NCBI RefSeq assembly: GCF_000702205.1
Contig: NZ_JNKW01000001.1
Coordinates: forward strand, 310,001 to 374,000
Source of the DNA: Lachnospira multipara LB2003
GTDB lineage: Bacteria; Bacillota; Clostridia; Lachnospirales; Lachnospiraceae
Length of the DNA stretch: 64,000 bases
Reading direction: 5' to 3'
The notes beneath the pieces were generated by a model. It made no database searches. It was given only the letters and a program-made list of their open reading frames with translations, and was not told the origin of the DNA. The position numbers were made by a program, and so were the translations under genes. How positions within the stretch are numbered: the stretch's first letter is position 1; each line of letters opens with the position of its first letter. Shown here in pieces: positions 44,769 to 53,341 of the stretch.

Positions 44769-45542
44769 ATGTTAGAAAGATTAGATAAATACTTGGTTGA
44801 GGCAGGTATTGCCTCAAGAAGTAAGGTTAAAGAGCTAATTAAAAAAGGTAGAATTAGCGTAAATGACAATAATAAAGTAAAAGCTGAATTAAAAATTAAT
44901 ACAGAAACTGATATTGTTAAATTTGATGGTAGGGAAGTGCTTTTAGAAGAATTTGAATATTTTATGCTAAATAAACCTGCTGGAATTATCTCTGCTAGCA
45001 TGGATAAAAAAGCTAAGACCGTAGTTGATTTAATAACTGATAAAACAAGACATGATCTTTTTCCTATTGGTCGATTAGATAAGGATACTCATGGGCTATT
45101 AATTATTTCAAACGATGGTGATTTAGCCCACAGATTATTATCACCAAAAAAACATGTTTCAAAGACATATTTTGTAAAGGCGAGAGGTCATATAAGAGAT
45201 GAGGCTATTAAGCTTTTTAATGATGGACTAGTTGTTGATGAAGAACTAACAGCTAAACCAGCAACTTTAAAAATTCTTAATACAGCCCATGAGACTATTA
45301 ATTATATTGATGAAAATTCTAGACAGGAATGCCAATACAGTGGTGAAGTTACTTATTGCGAAGTAACTATCAAAGAAGGAAAATATCATCAAATTAAGCG
45401 TATGTTTAAAGCCATTGATTCTGAGGTCCTTTATCTAAAAAGACTATCCATGGGTAATCTAAAATTAGATGAAAGCCTAGATGAGGGTCAATATAGACCT
45501 TTAACTCAAAAAGAATTAAAGGACTTACAGGAAAATTTTTAA
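44769..45542 (+). CDS. Pseudouridine synthase, RsuA/RluB family
   Basis: A 257-residue protein with an N-terminal S4 RNA-binding domain (residues 1-60, RLDKYLVEAGIASRSKVKELIKKGRISVN) and a pseudouridine synthase domain. The catalytic aspartate is in PIGRLDKDTHGLLIIS (about residue 102), and a final GKYHQIKRMFKAIDSEV is typical of RsuA. Whether the target is 16S or 23S rRNA cannot be told. ATG 44769 follows the rsmF stop directly. Confidence 0.92.
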   Translation: MLERLDKYLVEAGIASRSKVKELIKKGRISVNDNNKVKAELKINTETDIVKFDGREVLLEEFEYFMLNKPAGIISASMDKKAKTVVDLITDKTRHDLFPIGRLDKDTHGLLIISNDGDLAHRLLSPKKHVSKTYFVKARGHIRDEAIKLFNDGLVVDEELTAKPATLKILNTAHETINYIDENSRQECQYSGEVTYCEVTIKEGKYHQIKRMFKAIDSEVLYLKRLSMGNLKLDESLDEGQYRPLTQKELKDLQENF

Positions 45543-45563
45543 AAAAGAGGGAAGAAAAAGGAT

Positions 45564-46118
45564 ATGGAAAAGGGATGTGCAGGATATATAAAAAAGAAAC
45601 GTAGTAGAAATCTAGCTATTATTCTAGCTTTTGCCGTGGTAATTGTGGGATTAATAGTTGCAGGATTAATTCTTTTTAAAACTAAGAACAATTATTGTAC
45701 TTTATTAGCTGTTGTTCTATGTTTGCCTGCTGCCAAATTTGTTGTTAATTATATAGTAGTTAAAAGTGCTAAGCCAATTAATAAGGATTTTTTAGAAAAA
45801 TTAAACTCAATTGATAATGCTTTTATCCTTTATGATTTAATTATTTCTGGCCAAAACAAGCCTGAATCTGTGGAAGCTGCAATTATAAACGGCAACAATA
45901 TATACCTTTATTCTAAGAAAATAAATACAAAAGATTCTATTATTACAGATATAAATAAATTCCTTAAAAACGTTAAGATCAACGCAAGTATTAACGTAGT
46001 TAGTGATAATCTCAAATTTATAGAAATTGCTAAAAATAAGAGTGTGGATAAAAACGACATAGCTCTAATAAAAAAATCAGAATATGTAAAGAAGGAATTT
46101 TTAAACATGTGTATCTAA
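45564..46118 (+). CDS. Hypothetical membrane protein
   Basis: A 184-residue protein not recognised. Two adjacent hydrophobic helices (about residues 17-39 and 44-67) are followed by a soluble domain of about 115 residues. Its position between two pseudouridine synthase genes and its SD (GAGGGAAGAAAAAGG) show a normal operon gene. Restriction-like or nuclease motifs are not visible. Confidence 0.7.
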   Translation: MEKGCAGYIKKKRSRNLAIILAFAVVIVGLIVAGLILFKTKNNYCTLLAVVLCLPAAKFVVNYIVVKSAKPINKDFLEKLNSIDNAFILYDLIISGQNKPESVEAAIINGNNIYLYSKKINTKDSIITDINKFLKNVKINASINVVSDNLKFIEIAKNKSVDKNDIALIKKSEYVKKEFLNMCI

Positions 46119-46141
46119 ACTATGTATAAAAAGGACATTAT

Positions 46142-47152
46142 ATGAAAGAAATTATTATTAATGATAAGAATGCCAATCAAAGATTAGATAAGTATTTATG
46201 CAAATACTTATCCAATGCGCCATTGAGTTTTATATATAAAATGCTAAGAAAAAAGAATATAACTCTTAATAATAAAAAAAGTGATGGTAAAGATGTATTG
46301 AAAAAAAATGACGTCATTAAAATTTTCTTTTCAGATGATACATTGGATAAATTCACAAAAAATAAGGATTCTAAGGAGACTAACGCTCTTGAATCCTATT
46401 ATAAAAAAATCTATAAAGCACTAGATGTAATTTATGAAGATGACAATTACATTTTTATTGATAAAGCTAGTGGGGTACTGACTCAAAAGGCAAAGCCTAG
46501 TGACGTTTCCCTAAATGAGTTAGTTATTGCCTATTTATTACATACTGGCTTTTTAAAGATTGAAGACCTTGAAAGTTTTAAACCTAGCGTGTGCAACAGA
46601 CTAGATAGAAACACAACTGGAATTGTAGCCTGTGGTAAGACTATTAAAGGACTTCAAGATTTATCCCTTGGATTTAAAGAAAGAAGCTTTGATAAATACT
46701 ACATTACAATTGTTAAAGGCGTTATAGATAAGCCTAGTATTATAATGGGCACTCTAACTAAAGATAACAAGACTAACAAAGTTACAATTACTAAAAATAA
46801 GGGAGAATCCTACATTGAAACCGGCTATACGCCAATTGCAAATAACGGACAATTAACCCTTTTAAAGGTTCATTTAATTACTGGTAAAACTCATCAGATT
46901 AGAGCCCATCTTGCTAGTATAAATCACCCATTAATCGGGGATTACAAATACGGAGATGCTAAATTTAATAACATTTTTAAAGAAAAATATGGACTTTCAA
47001 ATCAGCTTTTAACAGCCTATGAACTCAATTGCAAATTGGATAAAAAAGACTTACAATGTAGAAGTAAAATTCCAAAACAATTTTTAAATATTTTAGAGGG
47101 AGAAGGATTATGGGAACCTGGAATTCAAGAGGCCTTAGAGGAGAAGCACTAG
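46142..47152 (+). CDS. Pseudouridine synthase, RluA family
   Basis: A 336-residue enzyme with an N-terminal S4 domain (NQRLDKYLCKYLSNAPLSFIYKMLRKKNITLN) and the RluA core. The catalytic aspartate is in VCNRLDRNTTGIVACGK (about residue 158), and TGKTHQIRAHLASINHPLIGDYKYG follows near 250. It overlaps recU by 43 bases. Its exact uridine target is unknown. Confidence 0.93.
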   Translation: MKEIIINDKNANQRLDKYLCKYLSNAPLSFIYKMLRKKNITLNNKKSDGKDVLKKNDVIKIFFSDDTLDKFTKNKDSKETNALESYYKKIYKALDVIYEDDNYIFIDKASGVLTQKAKPSDVSLNELVIAYLLHTGFLKIEDLESFKPSVCNRLDRNTTGIVACGKTIKGLQDLSLGFKERSFDKYYITIVKGVIDKPSIIMGTLTKDNKTNKVTITKNKGESYIETGYTPIANNGQLTLLKVHLITGKTHQIRAHLASINHPLIGDYKYGDAKFNNIFKEKYGLSNQLLTAYELNCKLDKKDLQCRSKIPKQFLNILEGEGLWEPGIQEALEEKH

Positions 47153-47643
47153 AAGAATTTATTAATTTATCCATTGATAAATATAAAGAAAAGCACCTTG
47201 CCTTAATTCAAAAAATTCCCACTCCAATTAAGCCTATAAAGCTTGATCCTAAGACAAGACAAATAACACTTGCTTTTTTTGATAAAAAAAGTACTGTGGA
47301 TTATATAGGTGTTGTGCAGGGAATTCCTGTATGTTTCGATGCTAAAGAGTGTCAGACAGATACCTTTCCTCTAGCTAATATTCATAAACATCAGATGGAA
47401 TTTATGCGAGATTTCGAAGAACAGGATGGTATCAGCTTTATTATTCTTTATTTTAGTAACCGCAACGAATTCTATTATGTTCCCTATAGAGACATTTTAT
47501 TTTTTTGGGAAAGAATGGAAAATGGCGGTAGAAAAAGCTTTACCTATGACGAAATTGATAAAACTTATAAAATTGGCCATGCCAATAACATTATTGTGCA
47601 CTTTTTAGAGCCTTTAAATATTGACTTAGCCTCTAGAGATTAG
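47110..47643 (+). CDS. recU: Holliday junction resolvase RecU
   Basis: A 177-residue RecU. It starts MGTWNSRGLRGEALEEFIN, has the stalk-like KIPTPIKPI, and the catalytic metal residues of STVDYIGVVQGIPVCFDAKEC (Asp64, Asp77 and Lys79, about). NIHKHQMEFM and DILFFWERMENGGRKSFTYDEI complete the family pattern. It resolves four-way DNA junctions in Firmicutes and is often next to ponA; here it overlaps an RluA-family gene instead. The start codon lies inside the end of the upstream gene with GGGAGAAGG before it. Confidence 0.93.
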   Translation: MGTWNSRGLRGEALEEFINLSIDKYKEKHLALIQKIPTPIKPIKLDPKTRQITLAFFDKKSTVDYIGVVQGIPVCFDAKECQTDTFPLANIHKHQMEFMRDFEEQDGISFIILYFSNRNEFYYVPYRDILFFWERMENGGRKSFTYDEIDKTYKIGHANNIIVHFLEPLNIDLASRD

Positions 47644-47690
47644 TTAAAATTACTATTGATAAAAATATTAATTTTAAAGGAGTTTTTACA

Positions 47691-48173
47691 ATGGCTAAGT
47701 TAACAAGAAAAACTACAAAATTACTTGCCTTATTAGTTTTTGTAACTGCAATTTTTAGTTTGAATGCATGCAATAAAAAAACTAGTGAGCTTCCAACTGA
47801 TGAACATGTGGTTATGATGACTGCAACATGTACTAATATTGGTACATTTGATGAAAATGAGGATTATTGGGAGAATTCATCCTGGACTGTTTATTATGAC
47901 GGTCAGGTTTGCTACACTTCCACATATAATAAATCAGGAGTACTTAAAGATGAAATCTTTGATTTAAGTAAGGAGGATTTAAAGACACTTTATACCTTAC
48001 TAACAGAGATGAATGAATTTGAAGATGAAGAAATAACAAGTGAATACGGAAATTCATGGTATATTACCTACTTTGATGATAAAGGACAGATGTTAGACTC
48101 ATTTAGCGGTGATCTAACAAACAAGTCAACGCTTACAGATATAGAAGACATAATCGAATCACCATTGCAATAA
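47691..48173 (+). CDS. Small hypothetical lipoprotein
   Basis: A 160-residue secreted lipoprotein: basic start, hydrophobic helix and lipobox LNAC (Cys27). The mature part is acidic with WTVYYDGQVCYTSTYNKSG and WYITYFDDKGQMLDSFSG segments, a beta-rich pattern. No family recognised. SD is AAAGGAG. A stem without T run follows (48180-48217). Confidence 0.7.
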   Translation: MAKLTRKTTKLLALLVFVTAIFSLNACNKKTSELPTDEHVVMMTATCTNIGTFDENEDYWENSSWTVYYDGQVCYTSTYNKSGVLKDEIFDLSKEDLKTLYTLLTEMNEFEDEEITSEYGNSWYITYFDDKGQMLDSFSGDLTNKSTLTDIEDIIESPLQ

Positions 48174-48179
48174 GATAAA

Positions 48180-48217
48180 GCCACCAATTAAGCACCACCC
48201 GTGACTTATTTGGTGGC
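48180..48217 (+). terminator. Hairpin after the lipoprotein gene
   Basis: GCCACCAA (48180-48187) pairs with TTGGTGGC (48210-48217) around a 22-base loop; no strong T run, so termination would be weak. Confidence 0.5.
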
Positions 48218-48222
48218 TTATG

Positions 48223-48252
48223 TTGTAATTAGCTAATATTAGCTAATTACAA
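48223..48252. repeat. 30-bp perfect palindrome upstream of the his promoter
   Basis: Starting TTGTAATTAGCTAAT, the sequence is its own reverse complement over 30 bases. It ends 10 bases before the -35 box of the his promoter. Confidence 0.85.
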
Positions 48253-48262
48253 GAAACTACAA

Positions 48263-48291
48263 TTGACATAATTGCGATTTTTCTATATAAT
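48263..48291 (+). promoter_or_regulatory. Consensus promoter of the his operon
   Basis: TTGACA (48263-48268), 17-base spacer, TATAAT (48286-48291): perfect consensus. Confidence 0.9.
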
Positions 48292-48301
48292 CATTTCATC
48301 T

Positions 48302-48317
48302 TAGTAGTATACTACTA
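48302..48317. promoter_or_regulatory. 16-bp perfect palindrome at the his transcription start, candidate operator
   Basis: TAGTAGTATACTACTA is a perfect palindrome placed about +4 to +20 of the predicted start site. A repressor there could block initiation. A TrpR-like HisR regulator is predicted for his genes in some Firmicutes; linking it to this site is inference. Confidence 0.55.
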
Positions 48318-48376
48318 TGCTAATTAATTAACGTGTTAAAGTGATGCGATTTTTTTAAATAAATTAGGAGGTGTCC

Positions 48377-49591
48377 ATGAAGAAGGATTTATTACATACC
48401 CCAGAGGGTTTTAGAGATATTTACAATGGTGAATGCTATCAGAAGAAGATTTTGGAGAAGAATTTACATAAGGTATGTCATTCTTATGGATATAACGATA
48501 TTGAGACACCAACTATGGAGTTTTTTGATGTCTTTAATAAAGAAAGGGGATCTATTCCTTCTAATGAAATGTTTAAGCTATTTGACAAATACGGCAATAC
48601 TTTGGTTTTAAGACCTGATTTTACTCCTTCAATTTCAAGAGTAGCAGCCAAGTATTTTGAGGATAGTGTATTACCTATTAAACTATGTTATCAAGGCAAT
48701 ACCTTTATTAATGATAACAAGTATTATCAAGGAAGATTAAAAGAGAACACTGTAATTGGTGCTGAACTTATTAATGAAACTTCCCTTGAAGCTGATTTTG
48801 AAATTATTGCCATGCTTATTGACTGCATGAAAGCTTCTGGACTTAAGGAATTCCAGGTAGAAGTAGGTAACGTGGCTTACTATAACGGATTATTACATGA
48901 AGCTAATATTAGTGGAGAGATGGCTGAAGAACTTACCAACTTGATTCGTGAGAAAAACTATTTTGGTGTAGAGGAATTGCTTAACTCCCTAAATATAAAT
49001 CCTGATATTAAGAAGACTTTATTAGAGCTTCCACAGCTTTTTGGATCTGTTGAAATCTTAGATAGAGCAAAGCAGTTAACAATTAATGAAGAAATGACAG
49101 ATGCCATTACACACTTACAAAACCTATATAAGCTTCTAACCGATAATGGATATGATGAATATATAAGCTTTGATTTAGGCTCTTTATCAGTTCATTCATA
49201 CTACACAGGAATTATTTTTTCAGCTTATACCTTTGGTATGGGAAGAGCAGTAGCAACTGGTGGTAGATATGATAAATTAATGGGACAGTTTGGTCAGGAT
49301 AAGGCTTCTATTGGTTTTTCAATTATAATTGACGCAGTTATGGCAGCCATTGAAAGACAAGGCATTCGTTTGGAAACACATGGCGAAAGCTATCTACTAG
49401 TTTATTCTAAAAATTCTTACAAAACTGCTCTTAAAAAAGCTACCAAGCTAAGAAATGAAGGTATTAAAACTTGCATTATAAAGAATAATTTAAGTAAAAA
49501 CGATGCCGACTATTTAGAATATGCTAAGAATGCGTATTTAAACAAGGTGATTTTTATAGATGATAATGGAAATGAAAGGGAATGCTTATGA
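48377..49591 (+). CDS. hisZ: ATP phosphoribosyltransferase regulatory subunit HisZ
   Basis: A 404-residue HisRS-like paralog without tRNA ligase function. Class II motifs are [11 protein letters not shown] at the start, [14 protein letters not shown] near 78 and [25 protein letters not shown] near 295. It is paired with short-form HisG, which needs HisZ for activity. ATG 48377 has AGGAGG five bases upstream. It overlaps hisG (ATGA). Confidence 0.93.
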   Translation: MKKDLLHTPEGFRDIYNGECYQKKILEKNLHKVCHSYGYNDIETPTMEFFDVFNKERGSIPSNEMFKLFDKYGNTLVLRPDFTPSISRVAAKYFEDSVLPIKLCYQGNTFINDNKYYQGRLKENTVIGAELINETSLEADFEIIAMLIDCMKASGLKEFQVEVGNVAYYNGLLHEANISGEMAEELTNLIREKNYFGVEELLNSLNINPDIKKTLLELPQLFGSVEILDRAKQLTINEEMTDAITHLQNLYKLLTDNGYDEYISFDLGSLSVHSYYTGIIFSAYTFGMGRAVATGGRYDKLMGQFGQDKASIGFSIIIDAVMAAIERQGIRLETHGESYLLVYSKNSYKTALKKATKLRNEGIKTCIIKNNLSKNDADYLEYAKNAYLNKVIFIDDNGNERECL

Positions 49592-50235
49592 GATATATTA
49601 CAATAGCCTTAGCTAAAGGTAGACTTGCAAAAAAAGCTTTGGAAATTTTTGAACAGGTTGGCGTTAGCTGTGAAGAAATGAAGGATGAGAAGACAAGAAA
49701 GCTCATATTTACTAATGAGGAACTTAAGCTTAAATTCTTCCTTGCAAAACCATCAGACGTCCCAACTTATGTGGAATACGGCGCTGCTGATATTGGTATT
49801 GTTGGTAAGGATACAATTCTTGAAGAGCAAAGAAATCTTTACGAGGTTTACGATTTAAATATTGGTAAATGTAGAATGTGTGTATGTGGTCCTGCAAGCG
49901 CTAAGGATAAATTAATGCATCACGAACTTATTAGAGTTGCATCTAAATATCCTAATATTGCTAAGGATTATTTCTACAACAAAAAGCACCAGACAGTAGA
50001 AATTATTAAGCTTAACGGTTCAGTTGAGCTTGCACCTATTGTTGGCTTAGCTGAAGTAATTGTAGATATTGTTGAAACTGGTGCAACTCTTAAGGAAAAT
50101 GGTCTTGAAGTTTTAGAAGAGATTGCTCCTTTATCTGCAAGAATCGTTGTTAACCAGGTTAGCATGAAGATGGAAAATAAGCGCATAACAAAGCTTATTA
50201 ATGACGTTAAAAATTACTTAGAAAGTAATGATTAA
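49588..50235 (+). CDS. hisG: ATP phosphoribosyltransferase catalytic subunit, short form
   Basis: A 215-residue short HisG, first enzyme of histidine synthesis. It begins [13 protein letters not shown] and has [19 protein letters not shown] near residue 53 and [15 protein letters not shown] near 156. It lacks the C-terminal histidine-binding regulatory domain, consistent with feedback control through HisZ. The start at 49588 has AAAGGG seven bases before it; the ATG at 49582 is too close to the SD. Confidence 0.96.
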   Translation: MRYITIALAKGRLAKKALEIFEQVGVSCEEMKDEKTRKLIFTNEELKLKFFLAKPSDVPTYVEYGAADIGIVGKDTILEEQRNLYEVYDLNIGKCRMCVCGPASAKDKLMHHELIRVASKYPNIAKDYFYNKKHQTVEIIKLNGSVELAPIVGLAEVIVDIVETGATLKENGLEVLEEIAPLSARIVVNQVSMKMENKRITKLINDVKNYLESND

Positions 50236-50250
50236 TTTTTGGAGGAAGAA

Positions 50251-51540
50251 ATGAGAATTATTGAATTAAATGAAGATAGTAAGAAAGATATATTAAACAC
50301 TCTATTAAAGAGGAGTCCCAATAACTACGGTAAGTTTGAGGATGCTGTAGCCGAGATTTTACTTAATGTTAAACTCAAAGGTGATGAAGCACTATTTAGT
50401 TATACTAAGCAATTCGATAAGGCAAATATTAATGAAAGCAATGTACTTGTTAGTACTAAAGAACTTGAGGAAGCTTACAAACAAGTAGACCAAGAACTTA
50501 TTGATGTTATTAGAAAAGCTCTAACTAATATTAAAGAATATCACGAGAAGCAAAAGCAGTACAGCTGGTTTGATTCTAAGCCAGATGGTACAATTCTTGG
50601 TCAAAAGGTTACAGCCCTATCAAGAGTTGGAGTTTATGTCCCAGGTGGTAAGGCAGCTTATCCATCATCAGTTTTAATGAACGTTATTCCTGCTAAGGTT
50701 GCTGGAGTAGAAGAAATTATTATGTGTACTCCATGTGATAAGGATGGCAATGTCTATCCAACTACACTTGTGGCAGCCCATGAAGCTGGAGTTGATAAGA
50801 TTTTTAAGGTGGGCGGTGCACAGGCAATTGCAGCTATGGCTTATGGAACAAATAGCATTCCAAAGGTAGACAAAATCGTTGGTCCTGGCAATATCTTTGT
50901 TGCATTAGCTAAAAAAGCTGTATTTGGCTATGTGAGCATTGATTCTGTTGCAGGTCCTTCAGAAATTCTTGTTCTTGCTGATGAAACTGCTAATCCGAGA
51001 TTTGTAGCTGCAGATCTTTTATCCCAGGCAGAACACGATGAAATGGCTTCAGCTATTCTTATTACCACATCGAGGGAAGTTGCTAATGCTGTATCTACTG
51101 AAGTTGATAAATTCACTAAGGAATTATCAAGAAGGGAAATCATTGAAAAATCCCTTGAAAACTTTGGATATATCTTACTTGTTAAATCACTTGATGAGGG
51201 AATTGAAGTTGCCAATGAAATTGCTTCAGAACACTTAGAAATTGTAACTAAGAATCCTTTTGATGTTATGACTAAGATTAAAAATGCCGGTGCTATTTTT
51301 ATGGGTGAATATTCATCTGAGCCTTTAGGTGATTATTTTGCTGGTCCAAACCACGTACTTCCAACTAACGGAACTGCTAAATTTTTCTCACCTTTATCAG
51401 TTGATGATTTCATTAAGAAATCAAGCATTATTTCATACTCAAGAGAAGCACTAGAAAAAATTCACCTTGATATTGAAAAGTTTGCCACAGCTGAACACCT
51501 TACAGCTCACGCAAATTCTATAAAAGTACGATTTGAATAA
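50251..51540 (+). CDS. hisD: Histidinol dehydrogenase
   Basis: A 429-residue HisD catalysing the last two steps of the pathway. Family motifs include VGVYVPGGKAAYPSSVLMNVIPA near residue 125, KVDKIVGPGNIFVALAKK near 205 and DLLSQAEHDEMASAIL near 255, with metal ligands near GPNHVLPTNG. ATG 50251 follows GGAGGA; the TTG at 50239 overlaps the SD. Confidence 0.97.
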   Translation: MRIIELNEDSKKDILNTLLKRSPNNYGKFEDAVAEILLNVKLKGDEALFSYTKQFDKANINESNVLVSTKELEEAYKQVDQELIDVIRKALTNIKEYHEKQKQYSWFDSKPDGTILGQKVTALSRVGVYVPGGKAAYPSSVLMNVIPAKVAGVEEIIMCTPCDKDGNVYPTTLVAAHEAGVDKIFKVGGAQAIAAMAYGTNSIPKVDKIVGPGNIFVALAKKAVFGYVSIDSVAGPSEILVLADETANPRFVAADLLSQAEHDEMASAILITTSREVANAVSTEVDKFTKELSRREIIEKSLENFGYILLVKSLDEGIEVANEIASEHLEIVTKNPFDVMTKIKNAGAIFMGEYSSEPLGDYFAGPNHVLPTNGTAKFFSPLSVDDFIKKSSIISYSREALEKIHLDIEKFATAEHLTAHANSIKVRFE

Positions 51541-51553
51541 TTAGGAGGGGATT

Positions 51554-52156
51554 ATGTCAAATAATCAAATAGCTAGAAGAGCAACTATTAAAAGAAAAAC
51601 AAGTGAAACAGAAATCAGTCTTTTTATAAATCTTGATGGAAAGGGCGATGCAGATGTAAATACTGGCATAGGCTTTTTTGATCATATGTTAAAAAGTTTT
51701 GCAAAGCATGGACTTTTTGACTTAAAGTTACATGCACAGGGAGACTTAATTGTTGACTGTCATCACACTATTGAGGACGTGGGAATTGTTCTTGGAGAGG
51801 CAATTAGAGAAGCCCTTGGAGATAAAAAGCAAATTAAAAGATACGGGAATTTTTATTTACCAATGGATGAAGCATTAATTCTATGCGCCATTGATTTAAG
51901 TAATAGACCTTATCTTGTATTTGATGCAGACTTTAAAAGCGACTCTGTTGGCTATTTTGATACACAGATGGTTAAGGAATTCTTCTATGCAGTGTCTTAT
52001 TCAGCTAAGATGAATATCCATATTAAAAAGATGTGGGGTGAGAATGACCATCACGTAATAGAGGCTATGTTTAAGGCATTTGCTAAGGCTCTTGATGAAG
52101 CTAGTAGCATAGACGAAAGAATAACTAACATACTTTCTACAAAGGGAAGTTTATAA
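51554..52156 (+). CDS. hisB: Imidazoleglycerol-phosphate dehydratase
   Basis: A 200-residue monofunctional dehydratase. His-rich metal motifs are GIGFFDHMLKSFAKHG near residue 40, DCHHTIEDVGIVLGEA near 70 and WGENDHHVIEAMFKAFA near 160. SD is TAGGAGGGG. It lies between hisD and the hisA-hisI fusion; hisH, usually next, is missing. Confidence 0.97.
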   Translation: MSNNQIARRATIKRKTSETEISLFINLDGKGDADVNTGIGFFDHMLKSFAKHGLFDLKLHAQGDLIVDCHHTIEDVGIVLGEAIREALGDKKQIKRYGNFYLPMDEALILCAIDLSNRPYLVFDADFKSDSVGYFDTQMVKEFFYAVSYSAKMNIHIKKMWGENDHHVIEAMFKAFAKALDEASSIDERITNILSTKGSL

Positions 52157-52180
52157 TTTATAAAGGGAAGGACTAATAAA

Positions 52181-53272
52181 ATGAGATTATATCCAGCTAT
52201 TGATATTAAAGATGGTAAATGCGTTCGTCTTAAAAAAGGACTATTTAACGAAGTGACCATTTATTCAGAAAAACCTTATGAAATTGCCATTGATTTTGAA
52301 AAAAAAGGTGCAAAGTTTATTCATGTTGTTGACCTTGATGGCGCTCTTAAAGGTTATAGGGTCAATGCTAAAACAATAGCTAAAATTGTAAAAAGCGTAA
52401 ATATCCCTGTAGAATTAGGTGGTGGCATTAGAAGCATTAGTGATATAGAAGATGCCCTAAAGTTAGGAGTTAGCAGGGTAATTATTGGTACTAAGGCTGT
52501 TGAGAATCCTGATTTTATAAAAGAAGCTATATTAAAATTTGGTCCAGAAAAAATCGTTGTTGGAGTTGATGCTAAGGATGGCCTAGTTGCCATAAATGGC
52601 TGGGAAGACTTATCAAATCAAACAGCCCTTTCATTATGCCTTGCTATGAAGGAAATTGGCGTTACTAACATTGTCTATACAGATATTTCAAAGGATGGTA
52701 TGTTAGTTGGTCCAAATGTAGAACAAACTAAGATTTTATCTGATAAAACAGGAATTAATATAATTGCATCCGGCGGTATGTCTTGTATTAAAGATTTACA
52801 AAATATATCAGATGCTGGAATTCACGGAGCAATTATAGGAAAGGCTATTTATGAGGGACGCATTGATTTGACTGAGGCTGTTAAGGCTTTTGAATCTGGT
52901 GATAGCCTAGAATTTGAGAAGAATAAAGAACATATTGATATTCCCTCATGGCAGGATTTAAAAAAAGACAGCAATGGTCTAATTCCAGTTGTGGTACAAG
53001 ATTACATATCCAATGAAGTTTTAATGCTTGCATATATGAATGAAGAAGCTTTTATAAAAAGCTGTGAAACTGGCATTATGACTTATTATTCAAGAAGTAG
53101 ACAAGAACTTTGGATTAAAGGTCTTACATCAGGTCATTTCCAATATATTAGCTCATTATCAATTGACTGTGATAATGACACAATTCTTGCAAAAGTTAGA
53201 CAAGTTGGCAGTGCTTGTCACACAGGAAATAGAAGCTGTTTCTACAGAAATTTCTTTATAAAGAACATATAA
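52181..53272 (+). CDS. hisAI: HisA-HisI fusion: ProFAR isomerase plus phosphoribosyl-AMP cyclohydrolase
   Basis: One 363-residue frame joins two histidine enzymes. Residues 1-240 are His[16 protein letters not shown] with catalytic Asp8, [26 protein letters not shown] and [11 protein letters not shown]. From about 255 to 363 is His[36 protein letters not shown], and a zinc/metal-binding [27 protein letters not shown]. The normal order in Firmicutes is hisA-hisF-hisI(E); here hisF and hisH are missing and the two neighbours are joined in frame. HisE is also absent. A linker of about 15 residues separates the domains. Confidence 0.93.
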   Translation: MRLYPAIDIKDGKCVRLKKGLFNEVTIYSEKPYEIAIDFEKKGAKFIHVVDLDGALKGYRVNAKTIAKIVKSVNIPVELGGGIRSISDIEDALKLGVSRVIIGTKAVENPDFIKEAILKFGPEKIVVGVDAKDGLVAINGWEDLSNQTALSLCLAMKEIGVTNIVYTDISKDGMLVGPNVEQTKILSDKTGINIIASGGMSCIKDLQNISDAGIHGAIIGKAIYEGRIDLTEAVKAFESGDSLEFEKNKEHIDIPSWQDLKKDSNGLIPVVVQDYISNEVLMLAYMNEEAFIKSCETGIMTYYSRSRQELWIKGLTSGHFQYISSLSIDCDNDTILAKVRQVGSACHTGNRSCFYRNFFIKNI

Positions 53273-53299
53273 TTACTTTAAAAGATTAAAAAAAAGAGT

Positions 53300-53305
53300 T
53301 ATAAT
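53300..53305 (+). promoter_or_regulatory. -10 element of the rng-like gene, overlapping a hairpin
   Basis: TATAAT at 53300-53305, with TTTAAA (53277-53282) as a weak -35, 17 bases apart. The predicted start (about 53312) falls inside the left arm of the following hairpin. Confidence 0.5.
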
Positions 53306-53341
53306 ACCACTTAGAATGAATTTATTCTAGGTGGTATTTTT
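53303..53341 (+). terminator. Terminator-like hairpin holding the SD of the rng-like gene
   Basis: AATACCACTTAGAAT (53303-53317) pairs with ATTCTAGGTGGTATT (53324-53338), followed by T. The SD AGGTGG (53329-53334) lies in the right arm and the ATG is the next codon after the T run. It ends the his operon and controls access to the downstream start. Confidence 0.85.

Noticed and set aside
48223-48317. T-box riboswitch for histidine
   Set aside because: The leader from the promoter to hisZ is only about 80 bases and lacks a T-box sequence and terminator/antiterminator pair.
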